Assembly (NCBI GenBank): GCA_900491605.1
Contig: UESW01004009.1
Span: 1,218,332 to 1,282,331, forward strand
Direction: 5' to 3'
Source: Calamus simplicifolius
Taxonomy: Eukaryota > Streptophyta > Magnoliopsida > Arecales > Arecaceae
DNA: 64,000 bases
Shown piece after piece: positions 57,175 to 64,000 of this stretch (position 1 is the stretch's first letter; each line of letters begins with the position of its first letter). A program made the position numbers and the translations under genes. The notes beneath the pieces are model-generated. The model searched no databases. It was given only the letters and a program-made list of their open reading frames with translations, and was not told where the DNA came from.

Positions 57175-59625
57175 ACTTTATCCGGCCGATAGGACTTTAT
57201 GTGCTGTCGGGTGTCGGGCTTTATGTGCCATCGGGTATCGGGCTTTATGTGCCGTTGGGTGTCGGGCTTTATGCCTGGCTGGCCCAGGGCTTTGAGTGCC
57301 GACGGGTGTCGAGCTTTATGCCTGGCTGGTGCTGGGCTTCAGGTGCCGACGGGTGTCGGGCTTTATGCCTGGCTGGCCCAGGGCTTTAGGTTCTGATGGG
57401 TGTCAGGCTTTATGTGCCGTCGGGTGTCGGGCTTTATGCTTGGCTGGCCCAGGGCTTTGAGTGCCGATGGGTGTCGGGCTTTATGCCTGGCTGGCCCAGG
57501 GCTTTGAGTGCCGACGGGTGTCGGGCTTTATGCATGGATGGTGCAGGGCTTTAGGTGCCGATGGGTGTCGGGCTTTATGCATGGCTGGCCCAGGGCTTTA
57601 GGTGCCGACGGGTATCGGGCTTTATGTGCCGTCGGGTGTCGGGCTTTATGCCTGGCTGGCCCAGGGCTTTGAGTGCCGACGGGTGTCGGGCTTTATGCCT
57701 GGCTGGCCCAGGGCTTTGAGTGCCGATGGGTGTCGGGCCTTATGCCTGGCTGGTGCAGGGCTTTAGGTGCCGACGGGTGTCGGGCTTTATGCCTGGCTGG
57801 CCCAGGGCTTTAGGTGTCGATGGGTGTTGGGCTTTATGCCTGGCTGGCCCAGGGCTTTAAGTGCCGACGGGTGTCGGGCTTTATGCCTAGCTGGCCCAGG
57901 GCTTTAGGTGCCGATGGGTGTCGGGCTTTATGCCTGGCTGGCCCAGGGCTTTAGGTGCCGACGGGTATCGGGCTTTATGCCTGGCTGGCCCAGGGCTTTA
58001 GGTGTCGACGGGTGTCGGGCTTTATGCCTGGCTGGTGCAGGGCTTTAGGTGCCGACGGGTGTCGGACTTTATGCCTGGCTGGCCCAGGGCTTTAGGTGCC
58101 GACGGGTGTCGAGCTTTATGTGCCGTCGGGTGTCGGGCTTTATGCCTGGCTGGCCCAGGGCTTTGAGTGCCGACGGGTGTCGGGCTTTATGCCTGGCTGG
58201 TGCATGGCTTTAGGTGCCGACGGGTGTCGGGCTTTATGCCTGGCTGGCCCAGGGCTTTAGGTGCCGATGGGTGTCGGGCTTTATGCCTGGCTGGCCCAGG
58301 GCTTTGAGTGCCGATGGGTGTCGAGCTTTATGCCTGGCTGGTGCAGGGCTTTAGGTACCGATGGGTGTCGAGCTTTATGCCTGGCTGGCCCAGAGCTTTA
58401 GGTGCCAATGGGTGTCGGGCTTTATGCCTGGCTGGCCCAGGGCTTTGAGTGCTAACGGGTGTCGGGCTTTATGCCTGGCTGGCTCAAGGCTTTAGGTGCT
58501 AACGGGTGTCGGGCTTTATACCTGGCTGGCCCAGGGCTTTAGGTGCCGATGGGTGTCGGGCTTTATGCCTGGCTGGCCCAGGGCTTTAGGTGCCGACGGG
58601 TTTCGGGCTTTATGCCTGGCTGGCCCAGGGCTTTAGGTGCCGACGGGTGTTGAGCTTTATGTCTGGCTGGCCCAGGGCTTTGAGTGCCGACGGGTGTCGG
58701 GCTTTATGCCTGGCTGGCCCAGGGCTTTAGGTGCCGACGGGTGTCGGGCTTTATGCCTAGCTGGCCCAGGGCTTCAGGTGCGGACGGGTGTCGGGCTTTA
58801 TGCCTGGCTGGCCCAGGGCTTTAGGTGCCGATGGGTGTCGGGCTTTATGCCTGGCTAGCCCAGGGCTTTGAGTATCGATGGGTGTCGGGCTTCATGCCTG
58901 GCTGGCCCAGGGCTTTGAGTGCCGATGGGTGTCGAGCTTCATGCCTGGCTGGTGCAGGGCTTTAGGTGCCGACGGGTGTTGGGCTTTATGTCTGGCTGGC
59001 CCAGGGCTTTGAGGGCCGACGAGTGTCGGGCTTCATGCCTGGCTAGCCCAGGGCTTTGAGGGCCAACGAGTGTCGGGCTTCATGCATGGCTGGCCCAGGG
59101 CTTTGAGTGCCGACGGGTGTCGAGCTTTATGCCTGGCTGGTGCAGGGCTTTAGGTGCCGACGGGTGTCGGGCTTTATGCCTAGCTGGCCCAGGGCTTTAG
59201 GTGCCGACGGGTGTCGGGCTTCATGCCTGGCTGGCCTAGGGCTTTGAGTGTCGATGGGTGTCGGGCTTCATGCCTGGCTGGTGCAGGGCTTTAGGTGCCG
59301 ACTGGTGTCGGGCTTCATTCCTAGCTGGCCCATGGCTTTAGGTGCCGACGGGTGTCGAGCTTCGTACCTGGCTGGCCCAGGGCTTTAGGTGCCGATGGGT
59401 GTCGGGCTTCATGCCTGGCTGGTGCAGGGCTTTGAGTGCCGATGGGTATCGGGCTTCATGCCTGGCTAGCCCAGGGCTTTGAGTGCCGATGGTGTCGGGC
59501 TTCATGCCTGGCTGGTGCAGGGCTTTAGGTGCCGACGGGTGTTGGGCTTTATGCCTGGCTGGCCCAGGGCTTTAGGTGTCGACGGGTGTCGGACTTTATG
59601 CCTGGCTAGCCCAGGGCTTTGAGTG
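57175..59625. repeat. 47-bp minisatellite, about 50 copies, between pol and the antisense ORF
   Basis: The unit is about GTGCCGACGGGTGTCGGGCT followed by TTATGCCTGGCTGGCCCAGG and GCTTTAG. For example GGGCTTTATGCCTGG starts at 57970 and 58017, 47 bp apart. Some units have GTGCAGGG in place of GCCCAGGG, and a short variant (TTTATGTGCCGTCGGGTGTC, about 20 bp) occurs at the left. The length is not a multiple of three, so no long protein is implied. Confidence 0.95.
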
Positions 59626-59726
59626 AAAAGAACTCAGGAGCTAAAATTGAAATTTGTTAATATAAAATGAGGGGCGAAAACCCAAATGGATACAGGCATG
59701 ATACTTGATGTGAGAGGAGGAATACG

Positions 59727-61042
59727 TTACTGATAGTACCGGTGAAGGTTATCTGCATTCCATGTCCTAGGGAGTGGCTTCCCATCGAGCTCTTCAATCC
59801 TGTAAGCTCCGTGGTGAAGTGTCTCGGCGATCCGATAGGGTCCTTCCCAATTTGGAGCTAGCTTGCCTTCCTCTGCTGGCTTCGAGACCTCAGCCCGTCG
59901 AAGGATCAGGTCTCCTGGTAGGAAAGTCCTGGGGCGTACACGGGCAATGTAATATTTGGCGGCCCGTTGCCGGTAGACCGCCATCCGAAATCGCACTCGG
60001 TCTCGCACTTCCTCCACCAGGTCGAGGTTGGCTCGCAGCTGGTCTGGGTTGCCTTCCTCATTGTATGATTCCACCCGAGGGCTTGGTGAGCCAACCTCCA
60101 CCGGGATAACGGCTTCGGATCCAAAGACTAAGCTGAATGGGGTCTCGCCGGTGGGGGCTCACGGCATTGTGTGGTAGGCCCACAGCACATTGGGGAGCTC
60201 CTCCATCCATCGCCCTTTATAGTCATCTAGTCGAGATCTCAGCCCTTGGAGAATGATCCGATTAGTCACCTCGGCTGCCCCATTGGTCTGAGTGTGCCCG
60301 ACGGAAGTGAACCTCTGACGGATGCCTAGCTCTGAGCAGAACTCCCGGAAGGGCGCGTTGTCAAACTGCCGGCCATTATCAGTGACCAGGGTGTGCGGTA
60401 GCCCGAACCGACATATGATGGACTTCCAAAAGAAGGATCTCACTTTGCTCTCTATGATCTTAGCAAGGGCCTCGGCTTCAACCCACTTGGTGAAGTGATC
60501 CACCGCCACCAAGAGGAACTTTCGCTATCCGGAGGCCGGGGGAAACGGTCCCAGGATATCTATGCCCCACTGGGCGAAGGGCCAGGGTGCTATTAAGGGG
60601 GTTAACTGAGATGTCGGCTGACGCTGGATATTAGCATGATGCTAACAGCTATCACATCTCTTAACGAGCTCAGCCGCGTCCTCCTTCATTGTTAGCCAGA
60701 AATACCCCTGCCGCAGGGCCTTGTAGGCTAGGGCTCTGCCCCCAGGTGACTCCTGCAGATGCCTTCATGGATCTCCCGAAGGATGTAATCTGATTCAGCC
60801 GGCCCCACGCACCTGAGGACTGGGTATGAGAATGATCTCCGATAGAGCTTCCTGTCCATCATCAAGAACCTCGGGGCCCTCCGCCTGAGTAGCTTGGCCT
60901 CAGCGGGGTTCTCTGGGAGAGTACCGTCGGTCAAATATCGGATGTAGGCATCCATCCAGGAGGGCTCTTGCTCCACTGGCAACGCTTCATCCACAACTTC
61001 AATGCTCGAGGCTTGTAGGTGCTCCACATATGTTCTTTCCAA
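59727..61042 (-). pseudogene. Integrase of element C, broken
   Basis: Integrase inserts the cDNA copy into the genome. Minus strand: a lead-in reading PSWMDAYIRYLTDGTLPEN (about 60960), then the zinc-binding HHCC region (IHEGICRSHLG near 60740, then RCDSC near 60655 in another frame), then the catalytic core AVDHFTKWVEAEAL (about 60505), VTDNGRQFD (about 60390) and NGAAEVTNR (about 60270), supplying the D, D and E. A stop at 60157-60159 splits the core from the C-terminal part, which reads PNWEGPYRI and ends PRTWNADNLHRYYQ at 59727. No chromodomain is seen, consistent with Tat. Confidence 0.9.
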
Positions 61043-61099
61043 CGTTATGTCAGCCGAAGTGGCTAAGCGGGATAGTGCATCGGCCCTGGCGTTCTCTGC

Positions 61100-61890
61100 T
61101 CTGGAGATGTAGCTGACGCGGAAGTAAGAGAAACAGAAGCTTGGGATTGCACCTTACTCAAATATCAGGACATGGTTGGGTCCCTAGCTTATACTCCCCG
61201 ATGATCTGCCCAGAACAAGTTGAGAGTCCGTGAAGGCCCTCAAACGCTCCCGCCTAACTCCTCAGCCAATCTCATCCCCGCTAGCAAAGCTTCATACTCC
61301 GCCTGGTTATTAGTTGCCGGGAATTGGAATCTGAGAGCATACTCCACTGCGTCTCCTCCGGGCTTGCAAGAATGAGTCCAGCTCCGCTTCCTTGAGAATT
61401 TGCGGCTCCATCCACATGCAAGATCCAGTCCTCCTTTTCCGCCTCCTCGGTCGAGGGAGGGTCTGCACACTCCTCCGGGCATACCTCCTCCACACCCCTC
61501 TCGGTCCAACACTCAACCAAGAAATTGGCTAACACCTGAGACTTCATGGCCGACCTTGGCCGGATGGATAGGTCAAACTCACTTAGTTTAATGGCCCATT
61601 TGGCTAGCCGACCGGAGGTGTCAGGGCGAGACAAGATGGCTCGAAGAGGTTGGTCCGTGAGCACCACGATGGGATGAGCTTGAAAGTAAGGTCGGAAGCA
61701 TTGAGCAGAGACCACCAAGGCAAAAATAATCTTCTCGGTTCTAGAGTACCTGGTCTCAGCGTTATGAAGTACCTTGCTGGTATAATAGATTGGCTTCTAG
61801 ACCCCATCAACATCCATGCGCATGAGCGCAGAGCTGACAGCTTCGGGGGAGGCTGCAAGATATAAGAAGAGCTCATCTCCATTCTTAGGC
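61100..61890 (-). pseudogene. RNase H and second (aRNH-type) RNase H of element C
   Basis: The first RNase H segment reads FRPYFQAHPIVVLTDQPLRA near 61690, then LAKWAIKLSEFDLSIRPRSA (about 61570). After a linker, WILHVDGAANSQGSGAGLIL starts near 61435 and, in another frame, FPATNNQAEYEALLAGMRLA near 61300. The second domain has the DG and the E/A pattern of the archaeal-type RNase H (aRNH) that Tat-lineage elements carry in addition to the ordinary one. Frame changes occur at about 61850, 61370 and after 61240. Confidence 0.82.
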
Positions 61891-62920
61891 TTGGACAACA
61901 GCGGGGAGTGGATAGAAACTGCTTCAACTCTTCAAAGGCACCCTGACACTCCTTTGTCCACTCGAAGCTGTTGACCTTGCGCAGCGCCTTAAAGAAGGGC
62001 AGGCACCTTTTTGCCGATCTTGACATGAAACGACTCAAAGCCGCCACCCTCCCAGTCAGGCGTTGCACCTCCTTCTTGTTGGCTGGGGGCCTCATCTCCA
62101 AGATAGCCCTGATCTTGTGAGGGTTGGCTTCAATCCCTCGCTGGGTTACCATGAAACCCAGAAACTTGCCTGCTGCTACTCCAAAGGCGCACTTATGGGG
62201 GTTAAGCCTCATCCGATACCGGTAAAGGTTATTGAAGGTCTCCTCGAGGTCGGCAACATGGTCAGCAGCACTGATGCTCTTGGTTAGCATATCATCCACA
62301 TACACCTCCATGTTACGCCCTATCTGGTTCTCAAAGACCTTATTCATCAATCTTTGATAGGTGGCCCCGACATTTTTCAACCCAAATGGCATCACTTTAT
62401 AACAGTAAATCCCCTTTTCTGTGATAAAGGAAGTTGCTTCTTCATCTGCCGGGTTCATCCTGATCTGATTATATCCCGAGAACGCATCCATGAAACTAAG
62501 GGTTTCATGCCCGGACGTGGCATCCACAAGCTGGTCGATCCGGGGCAGCGGGAAGCTATCCTTGGGGCACGCCTTGTTGAGGTCGGTGAAGTCCACGCAC
62601 ATCCTCCAGCTCCGCTGGCCTTGCAAACCATCACGACATTCGCCAGCTAGTCTGGGTAATGCACCTCGCGGATGTGACCGGCCGCCAGCAGCTTCCGCAC
62701 CTCCTCATCCACGGCTTTTTGTTGGTCGGGGGTGAAACTCCTTTTCTTCTGTCGGACAGATCGGCACCCCGCACGAATATTAAGTTGGTGGGTAATCACC
62801 TCCTCTGGAATCCTCAGCATGTCGGACGCCGACCAGTCGAAGACGTCCGCATTAGCCCGCAGAAAGGTGAGGAGCCGGTCACGAGCCTCCTCTGGGAGTA
62901 GGGCTCCAATCCGGACCATT
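61850..62920 (-). pseudogene. Reverse transcriptase of element C
   Basis: Copies element RNA into DNA. Minus strand: lead-in VRIGALLPEEARDRL (62919), HIREVHYPD then an in-frame TAG at about 62648 where tryptophan (W of PDWLANV) is expected, then after a frame change SWRMCVDFTDLNKACPKD (about 62610), FSGYNQIRMNP, YCYKVMPFGLKNVG, and the catalytic YVDD (about 62310) in MEVYVDDMLTKS. The thumb ends in SFEWTKECQGAFEELKQFLS (about 61930), after which the frame shifts. The catalytic residues are preserved. Confidence 0.92.
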
Positions 62921-63410
62921 CTTGCTGGGTCCTCCCCGAGGGGAAGGTAAGTAGTCGCTCGGTCGGCTCTCCTCTTCTCTCCAGGTCTCGGGGTCCAGCG
63001 TCTCAGGTACCAGTGTGGGTGCCGCCCCCTGCGGACTAGGGGCCAAGTGATAGCAAAGTGTAGGTGGATTCTGCTCTCCCCGCATCTCCCCGACTCCTCT
63101 GCTGGTGGAAAACCTCACGAGGAGCCTCTTAGTGGATATGACAGCATCCAAAATATTGAGCCTGGGCCTCCCGAGGATCGCGTTGTATGCGAGGGGCATG
63201 CAAACCACCAAGAACTTCATGAAAACAGTGCTTTGGCACGGGGCTGTGCCAGCCGTCACAGGGAGAGTGACCTCCCCCTTAACTTTTACAGAATCTCCCG
63301 TAAATCCCATCAGAGGCATGGCGACAGGCCGGAGTAGATCAGGTGACAGGTTCATGCGAACAAAAGCATCATAGTTCAAACATCCATAGAACTCCCACTG
63401 TCAACTAGAA
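62879..63410 (-). pseudogene. Protease of element C
   Basis: The active-site DSG (in ILVDSGSSMDV) is at 63394-63402, followed by a stop/frame change, then NYDAFVRMNLSPDLLRPVAM from 63376 and PLAYNAILGRPRLNILDAVI near 63190. This is the Ty3/gypsy aspartic protease between gag and reverse transcriptase. The break after the active site matches the one in copy A2. Confidence 0.82.
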
Positions 63411-63437
63411 TTATTTTTATAGGATGTTTAGCGATCG

Positions 63438-64000
63438 TCATGGACACGACGACGCTATCATCATTTTGTTCACTATCCCATCTAAGTCCTTTTCAAAGAA
63501 AGGAATTACAGACTCTGACTCCCCCTCCCCTCTTGGCCTCTTCGACGGGCCTCCTGCCCCCCAGAAAATCATCACCACCGTCTTCTCCGTCGGGGCATTA
63601 TCGATCACCGACGGCGGGGGCGCTGACGGGCCAGGAGCTCTCGGGTTGATCCTCTGGACGAACTTTCCCAGGTGGCCCTGCTGGATAAGGTCTTCAATAG
63701 CCTTCTTCAGCTGGCGGCACTCGTCGGTATCGTGGCCGTGGTCCCGGTGGTAACGGCAGTAGAGGTTCTTGTTCCGGGGGATCTTCTGGTTCATGGGAGG
63801 AGGGCACTGTAGATAGGACTCCCCTTCAATCTCGAGCAAGATCTGAGATATCGGGACAAGCAATGGGGTGTAGGGTCCGTCTCTTGGTGCAGGGGCTCGA
63901 GGGCGGTTGTCTGGCCGGCGAGGAGGCTCAGGTCTCCTAGGGCGAGCTTCGGCAGGTTCCGGTTGGGCCGGCTTCTTGGGGATGTTCCCACCAGCCTCGC
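63438..64000 (-). pseudogene. gag C-terminal part of element C (continues past the window)
   Basis: Minus strand, open from the window edge to 63438: ARPRRPEPPRRPDNRPRAPA near 63930, LLVPISQILLEIEGESYLQ (about 63860-63800), then the Tat-type finger CRYHRDHGHDTDEC (about 63765-63724), and IPFFEKDLDGIVNKMM at the end. The finger has C, H, H, C spacing seen in Tat Gag proteins. The frame here is uninterrupted, but the N-terminal part is outside the window, so completeness is unknown. Confidence 0.85.

Larger units (their letters stand above)
52400..64000 (-). mobile_element. Large Ty3/gypsy Tat-type retrotransposon (element C), right end outside window
   Basis: Minus-strand order: gag (from beyond 64000), protease, reverse transcriptase, RNase H plus a second RNase H, integrase (ending 59727), a 47-bp minisatellite, an antisense spliced ORF (plus strand, 54546-56721), polypurine tract, and 3' LTR (54025-52400). 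Dual RNase H and an antisense ORF between pol and the 3' LTR are known Tat-lineage traits. Frameshifts and stops interrupt pol and the antisense ORF, so this copy is inactive. Its 5' LTR is not visible. Confidence 0.88.

Noticed and set aside
57199..58858. Short open frames in the 47-bp array
   Set aside because: The repeat length is not a multiple of three and the frames start and stop at random in the array.
1..64000. Search for bacterial defence, CRISPR, toxin or phage systems
   Set aside because: All recognisable content is plant nuclear; the tandem repeats lack spacer-type unique sequences between units.

Overview
This window is nuclear DNA of a flowering plant, most likely a monocot. 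A palm would fit the mix of repeats, but the sequence alone does not prove it. The evidence is plant-type spliced introns, plant Ty3/gypsy Tat-lineage and Ty1/copia retrotransposons, plant L1-type LINEs with a fused RNase H, RTE LINE tails ending in TTGAG repeats, and long AT-rich intergenic DNA with CT/GA and AT microsatellites. I see no rRNA, tRNA, CRISPR, bacterial or organellar genes. Only one ordinary cellular gene is well supported.

Layout. (1) 1-6754: two head-to-tail, damaged minus-strand Tat-type Ty3/gypsy copies (A1, A2), joined at about 2580 where reverse transcriptase runs straight into an LTR fragment. (2) 6894-7194: a possible small hAT-like element with a perfect 47-bp duplication. 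(3) 7266-7630: an RTE 3' end on the minus strand. (4) 9690-14507: a plus-strand LINE with ORF1 and ORF2, both broken, ORF2 carrying a large internal deletion. (5) 14.5-21.7 kb: non-coding DNA with microsatellites. (6) 22088-24041: a three-exon gene for a heavy-metal-associated isoprenylated plant protein (HIPP, 479 aa), with an HMA domain, an acidic block, poly-Gly tracts and a C-terminal CSIM prenylation box. (7) 26.9-29.0 kb: a decayed plus-strand LINE 3' half. (8) 32.8-35.2 kb: a decayed minus-strand Ty1/copia pol. (9) 35.37-35.96 kb: a plus-strand RTE 3' end. (10) 39811-45743: a nearly full-length minus-strand LINE with few stops. (11) 46345-52389: a complete LTR retrotransposon with paired LTRs, polypurine tract, primer-binding site and a 5-bp target duplication (GCTTA), but no gag or pol; its interior is largely minisatellite. 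(12) 52400-64000: the 3' LTR, antisense ORF, a 2.4-kb minisatellite, pol and part of gag of a large Tat-type element that runs off the right edge.

How the parts relate. The three Tat-like families share LTR-end and primer-binding-site sequence style, a TATA box in the same LTR position, and a GC-rich minisatellite in the U3 part of the LTR; the minisatellite unit differs in each. The right-hand element has the full Tat layout: gag with a CCHC-like finger, protease, reverse transcriptase, a second RNase H, integrase, and then an antisense spliced gene resembling the plant 'putative gypsy type transposon' (Transposase_28, PF04195) family. The element without gag/pol sits only five bases from that element's LTR and may depend on a related Tat element for its proteins. 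No autonomous element here has fully intact reading frames. The most unusual material is the set of structured minisatellites, especially about 21 tandem perfect-stem hairpins inside one LTR, and the antisense spliced ORF.
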